DNA from: a virus
IMG/VR virus record: IMGVR_UViG_3300024346_000315
Location: 1-31,643 of that record
Length of the DNA stretch: 31,643 bases
Direction: 5' to 3' (one strand)
Numbering within the stretch: position 1 is the first letter of the stretch; each line of letters opens with the position of its first letter. Of the stretch, positions 23,213-31,349 are shown piece by piece. The notes beneath the pieces are model-generated. The model made no database searches. It saw only the letters and a program-made list of their open reading frames with translations, and was not told the origin of the DNA. A program made the position numbers and the translations under genes.

Positions 23213-23837
23213 ATAATTCAGACTTCTTATACCCCTTAGCAATCAACATTGCATATAACATTTTCCTTTGTTGGGTTGACACATCTTTAACAAACATAAA
23301 ATTTCCCCTTTTTCTGTTAAGTAAATCGTTCTTAACAATTTCAAATAATCTCTCAGTGTCAATTAAATTTTTACAACTAAAGTACCTTACATTATCTTCA
23401 ATTTGAATAAACATCTTATTGTTTAATGTAAAAATTTGTGCAATATCACTAATAGGTAATATTTGTTCCATCATTTCATGATAACGAATTCTTTTACCAT
23501 TATCATGGTCATAGACCTTTTCCTCAACCCAATATGGAATTATTTCTTTTATTCTTAAATTATCATCTTCCAATATTGCTTTTTGATTTCTACCCAAACT
23601 ATCCTTAACCCAAACTTTTTCTGACCATCTATTGTTTGGTAATAGTAACCCTAATTCATAAACAAGTTCTTGTCTTCTTTTACCCCCTTGTAATTTAACA
23701 AACGGTGGTTTCTTTTCAGTTTTATATTCCCTCCAATATTCGTATACCGTTTTTCTTTGCATACACTTATAAAGAACTTTAACTTTCTTCTGATTCTCAA
23801 ATAAAACTATTGCGTACTTAAATTTATTGTTTTTCAT
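23193..23837 (-). CDS. Hypothetical protein of a reverse two-gene operon
   Basis: 214 residues, basic, with no clear motif. Segments such as KYAIVLFENQKKVKVLYKCM, ILPISDIAQIFTLNNKMFIQI and the C-terminal VSTQQRKMLYAMLIAKGYKKSEL could be DNA- or RNA-binding. It is the second gene of a divergent reverse unit: its ATG overlaps the TGA of the small membrane protein upstream (ATGA). Reverse orientation in a forward-coding region suggests an accessory or regulatory gene. Function unknown. Confidence 0.75.
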   Translation of the reverse strand: MKNNKFKYAIVLFENQKKVKVLYKCMQRKTVYEYWREYKTEKKPPFVKLQGGKRRQELVYELGLLLPNNRWSEKVWVKDSLGRNQKAILEDDNLRIKEIIPYWVEEKVYDHDNGKRIRYHEMMEQILPISDIAQIFTLNNKMFIQIEDNVRYFSCKNLIDTERLFEIVKNDLLNRKRGNFMFVKDVSTQQRKMLYAMLIAKGYKKSELFRHYSY

Positions 23838-23992
23838 ATGAACTTAGATATTAAAGTGAAAAGACCATAGAAACCTAAAAATGTCCATATTACTACAACC
23901 CATATCCCTAATTTTGAAGACCCCTCAAAGGTTTTCATTAATTCTTTTCTGGTTTCGTTTGGTACTTTTTGTTTACAATTCGAACATGCCAT
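23834..23992 (-). CDS. 52-residue CxxC plus transmembrane protein
   Basis: M-A-CSNC-KQKVPNETRKELMKTFEGS, then one hydrophobic segment (LGIWVVVIWTFLGFYGLFTLI) and a short end. The CSNC pair at the N-terminus resembles half of a zinc ribbon, as in small zinc-ribbon membrane proteins. The TGA overlaps the ATG of the next reverse gene, which supports it strongly despite its size. The ATG is 35 bases from the divergent forward gene at 24028. Function unknown. Confidence 0.75.
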   Translation of the reverse strand: MACSNCKQKVPNETRKELMKTFEGSSKLGIWVVVIWTFLGFYGLFTLISKFI

Positions 23993-24016
23993 GGTATAAT
24001 ATATAAAATTTTAGAC

Positions 24017-24024
24017 TATTTATC
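24017..24024 (+). promoter_or_regulatory. TATTTATC box before the gene at 24028
   Basis: TATTTATC, one base different from the TATTTATA box, ends 3 bases before the ATG. It lies in the 35-base divergent gap with the reverse operon. Confidence 0.3.
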
Positions 24025-24027
24025 AAC

Positions 24028-24441
24028 ATGAAGCTAATAAATATTTTGAAAGAGATGAGTTTAGACACCTCTAACCTACCAGACGGTGGGGATTGCTTCG
24101 ATTCTGCATTTGATTATATGGTTGAACATGGTACAACAAATAAAACCCTTAAATTGGTTCATAGTATAGTTTCAGGTCAAGGTAAGTTATCAGGTAAAAG
24201 ATATACACATGCGTGGTGTGAGGACGACGATAACGTAATTGATACCTCTAATGGAAACAATTTCGAGGTAATTAAAATGTTATACTACGCAATCGGTAAT
24301 GTAAACCCAAATCAAGGGAAATATTACGATTATAACGAAACCCTTCGTATGTCCACCAAGTACGGTACAAAAGGACCGTGGGAGATTGAAAACAAGGTTT
24401 ATAACGAAAAATTCAATTCTAAGACAGGTTTTTACGATTAA
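24028..24441 (+). CDS. Hypothetical protein with papain-like Cys-His-Asp pattern
   Basis: 137 residues. GGDCFDSAF (C23), YTHAWCED (H61) and NVIDTSN (D72) have the order and spacing seen in transglutaminase/NlpC-like cysteine hydrolases, where a Cys at a helix start faces a His on a strand followed by Asp. The protein is short and lacks a signal peptide. Function as a protease, amidase or decoration enzyme is inferred only. It stands alone between the reverse operon and the methyltransferase. Confidence 0.65.
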   Translation: MKLINILKEMSLDTSNLPDGGDCFDSAFDYMVEHGTTNKTLKLVHSIVSGQGKLSGKRYTHAWCEDDDNVIDTSNGNNFEVIKMLYYAIGNVNPNQGKYYDYNETLRMSTKYGTKGPWEIENKVYNEKFNSKTGFYD

Positions 24442-24467
24442 CGTTTTTTTTTCTCATTTTTTTTAGT

Positions 24468-24475
24468 TATATTTT
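24468..24475 (+). promoter_or_regulatory. TATATTTT, weak -7-like element
   Basis: One base off TAnnTTTG in a T-rich gap 24 bases before the methyltransferase ATG. The T-rich context makes chance occurrence likely. Confidence 0.25.
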
Positions 24476-24499
24476 CTTTATAACATATAAAATAAACAC

Positions 24500-25342
24500 A
24501 TGATTAGTTACATCGGAGGTAAAGCAAGAATTGGTAAGTGGATTACACCTTTTATTCCCACTGACATAGAAACCTATGTAGAGGGATTTTCAGGTATGTT
24601 TTGGGTCTTTTTTAATATGGACTTAGGAAAGTATCCTAACCTTAAAACGGTGGTCTATAATGACTTTAATAGACTAAACGCCAATCTAATGAAATGGTCT
24701 AAACAATATGATGTTTTACATGAGGCATTATCACACTACCCATGTCAACAGTTAGGGGTTGTGGATACACCACCAGAATACGCACAGATGTTTAATCAAT
24801 ATCAGAAAGAAGTTTTTAATCCTGAATTGGTTATCACTGAAGAGAATAGTTTAGAAGTGGCTTGCAAATACGTTTATGTGTTATGTCAAGTATTTTCGGG
24901 TTCTAAACCTGAAACCGCGGCTTATACTGATTACAAGGGTAAGTACCGTTGTAAGGTTCTTATCTTTATGGATAAATTAAAGAATCCAAAGTATCGTGAA
25001 CATTTTGATAAGATATCATTTGTTGAGAATATGGATTTTCAATCAGTTGTTGAAAAGTATGATTCACCAAAAACATACTTTTATATGGACCCACCATATT
25101 GGAAAACGGAAAACTACTATTCAAATCACGATTTTGATGTGAATGATCACACAAGACTCGCTGATTGTATTAAAAATATTGAAGGTAAATTTAGTTTATC
25201 ATATTATGATTTTCCTAAATTATCTGAATGGTTCCCTAAAGATGAATATAAATGGGAACAAAAAGATTTCGCTAAAGCGGCAGCTGCGAAAAAAGACGGT
25301 AAACAAAATATGGGAACCGAACTTTTAATCATGAATTATTAA
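24500..25342 (+). CDS. dam: Dam-type (D12) DNA adenine N6-methyltransferase
   Basis: 280 residues. YIGGKARIGKWI near the N-terminus, YVEGFSGMFWVFFNM (about 26-40) as the AdoMet-binding motif I, VVYNDFN (51-57) and YMDPPYW (DPPY 197-200) as the catalytic motif IV follow the order of D12-class adenine methylases. Motif I normally reads 'EPFAGSGAVFF'; here it is more divergent. It probably methylates phage DNA to protect it from host restriction or to time replication. No restriction enzyme partner is adjacent. The recognition sequence cannot be read from the protein. Confidence 0.88.
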   Translation: MISYIGGKARIGKWITPFIPTDIETYVEGFSGMFWVFFNMDLGKYPNLKTVVYNDFNRLNANLMKWSKQYDVLHEALSHYPCQQLGVVDTPPEYAQMFNQYQKEVFNPELVITEENSLEVACKYVYVLCQVFSGSKPETAAYTDYKGKYRCKVLIFMDKLKNPKYREHFDKISFVENMDFQSVVEKYDSPKTYFYMDPPYWKTENYYSNHDFDVNDHTRLADCIKNIEGKFSLSYYDFPKLSEWFPKDEYKWEQKDFAKAAAAKKDGKQNMGTELLIMNY

Positions 25343-25351
25343 AATTAGAAC

Positions 25352-25876
25352 ATGGAAACAAATTGGTACTTGGTAAAAGTTCTACCAGGAAAAGAAAGAA
25401 CATTAGCGGAAGAATTTAATAAGTATATTTCATTAGGTAAAATGACTAATATCAATAGATTCGTTTGTCCAACCGAAAAAAATATAGTTGTTGTAAAAAA
25501 TAAAAAAGTAATAAGAGAGAAAGTACTTTACAGTGGATACCTTTATTTTGAAACGGGTAAGAAATTAAACGAAGACGAACTAAAAACACTATCATTATTA
25601 CCAAACATTATGGGTATGGGTGGAAGTAGAGTACCAATCGAATTACGTGATAGTGACATTAAAAGAATTTTAAAAGATGATACGTTAGAACAACACGTAG
25701 ATTCTAAAAAATTGAAATACATTATTGGTGAAGCTGTTACAGTGGTTGAAGGTCCGTTTAATACATTCGAAGGAACAATTGCAGAAATCAATGGAGATAA
25801 AGTTTCAATTGAAATAAAAATATTTGGTAGAAATACGGCGGTTGAATTAACGTTAAATCAAATAGCAAAAATCTAA
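25352..25876 (+). CDS. nusG: NusG-like transcription elongation factor
   Basis: 174 residues. The NGN domain is seen at the start (NWYLVKVLPGKERTLAEEF) and at VLYSGYLYFET (usual 'F.GY.....'). A KOW domain closes the protein (VTVVEGPFNTFEGTIAEING, then KVSIEIKIFGRNTAVELTLNQI, about 128-172). NusG binds RNA polymerase and reduces pausing or antiterminates. A phage copy beside a phage sigma factor implies takeover of elongation too. Length is as in bacterial NusG. The stop overlaps the next ATG by one base. Confidence 0.9.
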   Translation: METNWYLVKVLPGKERTLAEEFNKYISLGKMTNINRFVCPTEKNIVVVKNKKVIREKVLYSGYLYFETGKKLNEDELKTLSLLPNIMGMGGSRVPIELRDSDIKRILKDDTLEQHVDSKKLKYIIGEAVTVVEGPFNTFEGTIAEINGDKVSIEIKIFGRNTAVELTLNQIAKI

Positions 25877-26187
25877 TGGAATACTCACCTGAAGTTTTAA
25901 TATATCTACAAACAGTAAAGAAATATTTCCAAACTAATCAAGAGGCAAGAGAATACTTTATTTCAAATTATAATGAAGATGTTTTCTTTAAGCACCTTTG
26001 TGAAATTTCCGAAAAAAACTTTAAACAAAACGGTGAAGTAATGTTAACTAAAGAACAATTTGAACTTCTTAGAAGAACATTACTCGCAATACAAATATCA
26101 ACTGAAGAATTACCTGAAGAAACTAACAACATAGAAGATAATATTTTTATCGATATGAGAGGTTATGGAAAAATATGTCTTAACTAA
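25876..26187 (+). CDS. Hypothetical protein coupled to NusG
   Basis: 103 residues, helical (SPEVLIYLQTVKKYFQTNQEAREYFISNYNEDVFFKHLCEISEKNF). An LTKEQFELLRRTLLAIQ helix and an acidic end follow. It starts in the stop codon of the NusG gene (TAATG), so it is co-translated and may belong to the same function. No family recognised. Confidence 0.7.
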   Translation: MEYSPEVLIYLQTVKKYFQTNQEAREYFISNYNEDVFFKHLCEISEKNFKQNGEVMLTKEQFELLRRTLLAIQISTEELPEETNNIEDNIFIDMRGYGKICLN

Positions 26188-26223
26188 CTTCATTTTCTAA
26201 GAATTTTTTTTTATTATTATACT

Positions 26224-27294
26224 ATGTCAAGAATACTACCAGAGAATTATCCTCTATATGATACTGTTTATGGAAGTGAGGTCCCAACAGAGCAATACTA
26301 TGTTATATTGTTTGATAAATTACCATCAAAATTTGTAAATAATTTAAGTTACGACCCAACTATAAAAACACATTTTATAGAGAATGAAGGGTTTTTTGAG
26401 GAGTGTAATATTTTTTCATCAAATAGAAGATATGATTTATCATCACAATGTTTATTTGTTAATAAAGAAAAACAAATAATGATTAGAATAACGGGTAATG
26501 TTACTAAAGACAAAGACCCGTTAGTTCAATTAGATATTGTGTATGATATTAAGAACGGTAAGTTAGAGGAACAATTGAAAATGGGCGAAATCAAAACTTT
26601 CGAAAGAAAGAAAAAGAAAGCAAACATCCAATTAGTAAAAAGTGAAATGGGTCATTTGGACACAGAAGAATATGACTTGTTTATCCAACCAATGGATTTA
26701 GAATTAAATTACGGTACCAATTTTAAAAGGGTACATGACGTGATTGTTGATAAATTAAATGAAACAAATGGTAAAGGAATTATTCTTTTACATGGGGATC
26801 CTGGCACTGGTAAGACATCATATATTAAACATTTAACCTCATTAATTAAAGAAAAGGATATTTTGTTTATTCCACCATCAATGGCGGAGATGTTATCCGA
26901 ACCGTCTATCATTCCATTTTTAATGGACCACAAAAACTCAATTTTAATTATTGAGGACGCTGAGAGGGTAATTTCAGATAGAGAGGGAAATGGTTCACCC
27001 GCTGGAGTTTCGAACATCTTGAACCTTACAGATGGTATTTTAGGGGATTGTTTAAGTATTCAGATTGTGGCCACTTTTAATATGAAACGAGAGAAAATTG
27101 ACCAAGCATTACTTAGAAAAGGTCGTTTAATTGCGGAACACAAATTTGGTAAACTGTCCGTGGAAGAATCAAATAATCTTCTAAAACATTTAGAAAAGGA
27201 ACACGAAGTTTCCGAATCAATGAGTTTGGCTGATATATATAATATAGATGTTGAATTAATAAAAACATCAAATAAAAGTAAAATAGGATTTTAA
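26224..27294 (+). CDS. AAA+ ATPase (BCS1/FtsH-type core)
   Basis: 356 residues. The front ~180 residues form a non-ATPase domain. Walker A HGDPGTGKT (190-198), Walker B ILIIEDAERV (E244, D245), sensor 1 IVATFN and arginine finger region ALLRKGRL follow in the correct order for classic AAA proteins. The core resembles BCS1-type and protease-type AAA domains. Phage AAA proteins of this kind have unknown substrates; remodelling of protein complexes is the general role. It is followed after 3 bases by thioredoxin. No clamp-loader or helicase features seen. Confidence 0.85.
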   Translation: MSRILPENYPLYDTVYGSEVPTEQYYVILFDKLPSKFVNNLSYDPTIKTHFIENEGFFEECNIFSSNRRYDLSSQCLFVNKEKQIMIRITGNVTKDKDPLVQLDIVYDIKNGKLEEQLKMGEIKTFERKKKKANIQLVKSEMGHLDTEEYDLFIQPMDLELNYGTNFKRVHDVIVDKLNETNGKGIILLHGDPGTGKTSYIKHLTSLIKEKDILFIPPSMAEMLSEPSIIPFLMDHKNSILIIEDAERVISDREGNGSPAGVSNILNLTDGILGDCLSIQIVATFNMKREKIDQALLRKGRLIAEHKFGKLSVEESNNLLKHLEKEHEVSESMSLADIYNIDVELIKTSNKSKIGF

Positions 27295-27297
27295 AAT

Positions 27298-27603
27298 ATG
27301 GAAAACGTAACATCAGATAAAGTAAAAGAATTACAATCACAAGGAAATAAAGTTTTAGTAGACTATTGGGCTAAATGGTGTGGTCCATGTAAATCACTAA
27401 TACCAAGATTAGAAGGTTTGGAGTCACAATACCCAAATGTGACATTTGTAAAAGTAGATGTGGATGAAAATATGGATTCTGCTTTAGATATGGGTATTCG
27501 TTCAGTACCAACTGTAATTATTTACGATGGTGATAAATTGGTAAATCGTTCACAAGGAGCTCAACCAGAAGGATTTTATAAGGATATTTTAAATAATTTA
27601 TAA
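27298..27603 (+). CDS. trx: Thioredoxin
   Basis: 101 residues with the classical active site WCGPCK (C28, C31) after VDYWAKW, and the cis-Pro loop RSVPT. Length and fold match single-domain thioredoxins. Phage thioredoxins supply electrons for ribonucleotide reductase or serve as polymerase processivity factors; no such partner is in this window. It is four genes downstream of the methyltransferase and next to a glutaredoxin-like gene, 3 bases apart. Confidence 0.93.
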   Translation: MENVTSDKVKELQSQGNKVLVDYWAKWCGPCKSLIPRLEGLESQYPNVTFVKVDVDENMDSALDMGIRSVPTVIIYDGDKLVNRSQGAQPEGFYKDILNNL

Positions 27604-27606
27604 ATT

Positions 27607-27876
27607 ATGAATAATATTGTTGTTTTTACTTTAAAAGGTTGCGGACATTGTGTGGAACTTAAAAAAGAATTAATTGTACGTGAAATACCATACAATGAAA
27701 TCGAAATAAGTGAAAATGAGGAGATTTGGAATCAAGTGGTAAAACAAACAGGACATAACGCACTCCCAACCGTGTTTATAGGTCTCGAGGGGAACGAAAA
27801 TGGTCCCGTTTTTGTTGCTGGTAGAGATTTTAAAGGTAAGGATGAGATTATTGAAATAATAAAAAAATACATATAA
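27607..27876 (+). CDS. Glutaredoxin-like protein with CGHC site
   Basis: 89 residues. VFTLKGCGHCVELKKEL has the active site C12-G-H-C15. NALPTVFIG is the cis-Pro loop, and GRDFKGKDEIIEII the C-terminal helix with a glutathione-type 'GxD' site. The CGHC centre is like protein disulfide isomerases, so it may be more oxidising than common CPYC glutaredoxins. Probably in the same unit as thioredoxin, closed by the terminator 5 bases downstream. Confidence 0.88.
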   Translation: MNNIVVFTLKGCGHCVELKKELIVREIPYNEIEISENEEIWNQVVKQTGHNALPTVFIGLEGNENGPVFVAGRDFKGKDEIIEIIKKYI

Positions 27877-27880
27877 AATA

Positions 27881-27907
27881 AAAAAGGGACATTTAGTCCC
27901 TTTTTTT
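27881..27907 (+). terminator. Terminator after glutaredoxin
   Basis: GGGAC (27886-27890) pairs with GTCCC (27896-27900) around ATTTA, with A5 before and T7 after, extending the stem by A-T pairs. It closes the metabolism block before the tail-fibre genes. Confidence 0.88.
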
Positions 27908-27929
27908 ATGCGAAGAAGTAGAATAAAAG

Positions 27930-27958
27930 TATTTATGTAAAAGACTTTACTTTTACAT
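27930..27958 (+). promoter_or_regulatory. TATTTATG box and hairpin that hides the tail-fibre start
   Basis: TATTTATG (27930-27937) overlaps the 5' arm of a perfect 9-bp hairpin: ATGTAAAAG (27935-27943) pairs with CTTTTACAT (27950-27958) around ACTTTA. Two further U-G pairs can extend it. The AU of the start codon (27957-27958) is in the 3' arm. This is the second case of the arrangement at 13035-13073. Confidence 0.5.
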
Positions 27959-28844
27959 GGCATTACAACAGATAAATTGGACCCAGATTGATACCGCAAC
28001 CGTACCCTCAGGGTCGATTATTGATTTAGGGGCTGTTTCAGGATCATTACATGCGGTATATGCCGACAATTTGTATGTATCGGGATTATCACTACAAGAA
28101 TTCATTGAGGGTGCGGGTACATCAGATGCTCTAAATTTATACACCGCTTCATTAAACGAGGCAATTCAAACAACAGGTTCCAATTTAACAGTTAAAGGTA
28201 ATTTACTCGTTAAAGGTACAACTACAGCAGTTAATTCAACTACCGTGGCTATCGGTGATAATATCATTGAATTAAATGGTACATCTGCGGTAAATGGTGG
28301 TCTATTAATTAAAGACCCAACAAATCCAAATACAATTTCAGGTTCGTTGCTTTGGGATACAACCAACGATTATTGGATTGCAGGACAATTAGGAAGTGAG
28401 GAAAAAATAATATTAATAAGTGAACTTAATAGTGCTACGTCATCATTATCTTCATCTATTAACACTCTATCAAGTTCATTATCATCTTCAATATCAAATA
28501 TTTCATCTTCATTTTCGGCATCAATTGCCAATTTACAAGACACAAATATTTGGCAACCGACGGGTTCGTTTTTTGCCACAACAAATGATTTACAAGTAAC
28601 AGGTTCTCTTAATATGTCAGGTTCTGTTGTTATTAAGGGTGATTTGACGGTGGAAGGAAAAACGACATTAATACAAAAATTAGATCCAAATATAGAATCT
28701 TTAGTAGTTTCTGGAGCTATGAGTATTGTTCAAAATCAAATAAATTCACAAGTTGTTGCGGCCTCTTTAACAATACAAAATCTTGGAACATGGGCTGATA
28801 GGTCAAATAATTCCATAATTGATTGTGGAGATGGCTTTTTCTAA
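27957..28844 (+). CDS. Tail fibre-type structural protein
   Basis: 295 residues, Ser/Thr/Gly/Asn-rich and beta-repeat-like (TGSNLTVKGNLLVKGTTTAV). Residues about 88-150 contain TTAVNSTTVAIGDNIIELNG followed by SGSLLWDTTNDYWIAG. This module recurs in the next gene and is typical of T4-like and cyanophage fibre proteins. A Ser-rich coiled segment (SSLSSSINTLSSSLSSS, about 160-190) and a repeat VTGSLNMSGSVVIKGDLTVEG follow. No receptor-binding tip recognised. Probably a fibre or whisker connected with the larger protein downstream. It follows a terminator, so it has its own late-type promoter. Confidence 0.75.
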   Translation: MALQQINWTQIDTATVPSGSIIDLGAVSGSLHAVYADNLYVSGLSLQEFIEGAGTSDALNLYTASLNEAIQTTGSNLTVKGNLLVKGTTTAVNSTTVAIGDNIIELNGTSAVNGGLLIKDPTNPNTISGSLLWDTTNDYWIAGQLGSEEKIILISELNSATSSLSSSINTLSSSLSSSISNISSSFSASIANLQDTNIWQPTGSFFATTNDLQVTGSLNMSGSVVIKGDLTVEGKTTLIQKLDPNIESLVVSGAMSIVQNQINSQVVAASLTIQNLGTWADRSNNSIIDCGDGFF

Positions 28845-28856
28845 TTAAAAATAAAG

Positions 28857-28864
28857 TATTTATA
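28857..28864 (+). promoter_or_regulatory. TATTTATA box before the long tail fibre
   Basis: TATTTATA, 22 bases before the ATG at 28887, in a context (AAAGTATTTATATAAAAC) very similar to that at 27926-27943 ahead of the other fibre gene. Confidence 0.4.
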
Positions 28865-28886
28865 TAAAACAAAGTAAAGACAAAAC

Positions 28887-31274
28887 ATGGCACAAATAAT
28901 TAAACACAGAAGAGGTTCGATATCAGCACTAAAAGATGTTTCCGCAAACGTCGGTGAATTGGTAATGGGAACAGGTTCTATAGGAGATTTAAATGCTCCT
29001 GTACTATTCATCGGTGACACAGCAGTTGCGGGTGGATATAAACCCGTATCTAAAATTTACCAAGGAACTACCGTACCAGCGATTAGTGTTCTATCTCACG
29101 GTTCAACTATGGACGGATTACCCTTCTACTCTACAGGTACAAAAACATTATACATTTTAGATAAAGGTGGTAATAGTGCCATTAACCTAACGGGTAATAT
29201 TGAAGGAAACACAATTTCAGGTGTAACTATAAACTCTTTAACAGGAAGTAACGCTAACATTACAAGTGTTACGGGTAGTAACGGTAATTTTTCTAATTTA
29301 ACAGGTACAACATTTACAAGTACAAACGGTAATATCACATCTTTAACTGGAAGTAATGCTAACATCACAAATATCACAGGATCAACAATTTCAGGATCAA
29401 ATGTTAGAGTAACAAGTGATATGAGTGTTGGTGGAAAAGTTATTGTTACCGGAGATATTTCAGGTTCTAACTTAAATTTAACAGGAGATGCAACAATTGA
29501 TGGTAACATTAATTTAGGTGGTAACATCACAATCGGTAATCAAACAACTGACATTATCCAATTCGGTGGTGAGGTTAGTTCATCAATTTTACCAATTGTA
29601 CACAACGCATTTGATTTAGGTTCTTCAGATAAAAATTGGAGAAACTTACATGTAAGTGGTACCGCATATATTAACATATTGGAAGCTCAATCTATTTCAC
29701 TTGAAGGAATTACAGTATTTGAAGATTTAGTTGTTAGTGGTTCATCTTACTTAGGTCATGGTGCTGGAGATCAAGTGATAGTTTCTGGTTCAATATATAA
29801 CAACCAATTAACTGAAAAAAGATTGGTTGTTGCAGGTGTAGACGGTTTATTAACAAACTACAGTGGATTAACATTTGACAATGGTAATTTAAACTTATCA
29901 GGTGCTCTTGAAGTAACAAATATTCAAGGTACGGGTTCACTTTACTTAAAAGGGGACAAAAACGACTCAAGATATTTTGAAATTTATAACACAGCGGCAA
30001 GTGACACACACATTAAATCTAATGGTGGATTAAGTTTCTTTGGTGATGATACGAATTATCTAAAAATAGATGATGGTGCAAATACAATAACAATAGAATC
30101 GTTAAGTGGTGTTACAATAGATACAGATACTACCGTAAACGGTTATTTAATAGTTACAGGAACAACAGAATTAAAAAGTGCTGTAGGAATGAATTCAACA
30201 TTGGTTGTCACAGGGTCGGCAACATTGAAGGATAATTTATCTGTAAGTGGAACTACAACTGTATCGGGTGCAACAACTCTACAAAATACTTTACAAGTTA
30301 ATTCAACATCTGAATTAAAAGGTGCGGTTGGAATAAATTCAACATTAGATGTAACAGGTTCCGCACAATTTAAATCAACAATAAATGTTGATGGTATTGC
30401 AACAGTATCATCTTCAGTTGTGGAAGACTTGACACAGTATAGAGTTGTTGGTGTTGGTTCAGGTGGTGCTTTAATTGACTACAGTGGATTAACATATAAC
30501 GGCACTAAATTACAGATAGGTGGTGGATTATTTGAAGTGGACAATTCTGACGGAGATATTAGAACATCGGGATCGTTAACTACAAATGGTTTAACAAACA
30601 ACGGTGATTTAACAGTAAATGGTGTCTTAACTGTAACAGGTAACACACAATTACAATCTAATTTGTATGTGTCAGGTAATTTAGAAGTATTAGGTTCAGC
30701 AACAAATGTAACAATACAATCACAAACTGTAGAAATTGACGATAACATCATCAGAATGAATGCATACTCTCCTTTCTTGAGATATGCGGGTTTTGAAGTA
30801 ATGGATTCAGGCTCATCAGGTGTTTCTTCATCAATGTTATGGGATTCACAAAATGATTATTGGTTATTAACAAATCAAAATGGTTCAGGAAGTAAGTTTG
30901 TTGGTACAACATTCGGAGCACAAGGTTCAGAAATTAGTTTAACAAGTGGAACGATTCCTGTGGCAACTTCAGCAAATACCATCGGAGATAGTTTATTGAC
31001 AGATAATGGTACAACATTAGCATATAATACAAATAAGTTCACAGTTACTTCAAGTAATGGTGATACATTGGTTGCGGGTAATGTAACGTTATCTTATTCA
31101 GGAGGAACAGATAATGGAAGTAAAACATCTGCAATTGTATTCAGAAACTCATCTAACGTATTAGGTTATGTTTCAACAACAGAATCAACAGATGTTCTTG
31201 ATGGAATTTTAGGATATAAAAATTCAGACGGAGCTCTTAAATTCTCAACTGTAATCGACGGAGGGACATATTAA
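28887..31274 (+). CDS. Long tail fibre protein with beta repeats
   Basis: 795 residues. The N-terminus (IIKHRRGSISALKDVSANVGELVMG) is typical of T4-like fibre or whisker proteins. The body is made of short Gly/Ser/Thr/Asn repeats: SLTGSNANITSVTGSNGN, VTGTTELKSAVGMNSTLVVTG and a second copy SELKGAVGINSTLDVTG, and paired LLTNYSGLTFDNGNLNLSG / ALIDYSGLTYNGTKLQIGG blocks. NAFDLGSSDKNWRNLHVSGTA is the known fibre motif. Residues about 607-672 repeat the 'DNII...LWD..NDYW' module of the preceding gene. It probably forms a trimeric beta-helix fibre for host recognition. No chaperone or cleavage domain is seen at the end. Confidence 0.85.
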   Translation: MAQIIKHRRGSISALKDVSANVGELVMGTGSIGDLNAPVLFIGDTAVAGGYKPVSKIYQGTTVPAISVLSHGSTMDGLPFYSTGTKTLYILDKGGNSAINLTGNIEGNTISGVTINSLTGSNANITSVTGSNGNFSNLTGTTFTSTNGNITSLTGSNANITNITGSTISGSNVRVTSDMSVGGKVIVTGDISGSNLNLTGDATIDGNINLGGNITIGNQTTDIIQFGGEVSSSILPIVHNAFDLGSSDKNWRNLHVSGTAYINILEAQSISLEGITVFEDLVVSGSSYLGHGAGDQVIVSGSIYNNQLTEKRLVVAGVDGLLTNYSGLTFDNGNLNLSGALEVTNIQGTGSLYLKGDKNDSRYFEIYNTAASDTHIKSNGGLSFFGDDTNYLKIDDGANTITIESLSGVTIDTDTTVNGYLIVTGTTELKSAVGMNSTLVVTGSATLKDNLSVSGTTTVSGATTLQNTLQVNSTSELKGAVGINSTLDVTGSAQFKSTINVDGIATVSSSVVEDLTQYRVVGVGSGGALIDYSGLTYNGTKLQIGGGLFEVDNSDGDIRTSGSLTTNGLTNNGDLTVNGVLTVTGNTQLQSNLYVSGNLEVLGSATNVTIQSQTVEIDDNIIRMNAYSPFLRYAGFEVMDSGSSGVSSSMLWDSQNDYWLLTNQNGSGSKFVGTTFGAQGSEISLTSGTIPVATSANTIGDSLLTDNGTTLAYNTNKFTVTSSNGDTLVAGNVTLSYSGGTDNGSKTSAIVFRNSSNVLGYVSTTESTDVLDGILGYKNSDGALKFSTVIDGGTY

Positions 31275-31296
31275 TAGAATTTAAAAACATTAAAAT

Positions 31297-31325
31297 AAAG
31301 GGAGGTCTAAAAAACCTCCCTTTTT
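31297..31325 (+). terminator. Terminator after the long tail fibre gene
   Basis: GGGAGGT (31300-31306) pairs perfectly with ACCTCCC (31314-31320) around a 7-base loop, followed by five T. It ends the fibre transcript before the next gene's own promoter box. Confidence 0.9.
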
Positions 31326-31349
31326 ATTTAGTATATCTTAGTTTTTACC

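Noticed and set aside
24500-25342. Restriction-modification system
   Set aside because: Only a Dam-type methylase is present; neighbours are unrelated and no endonuclease is adjacent.
27298-27876. Thioredoxin/glutaredoxin pair as part of a ribonucleotide reductase operon
   Set aside because: No nrd gene in the window; the link cannot be supported here.
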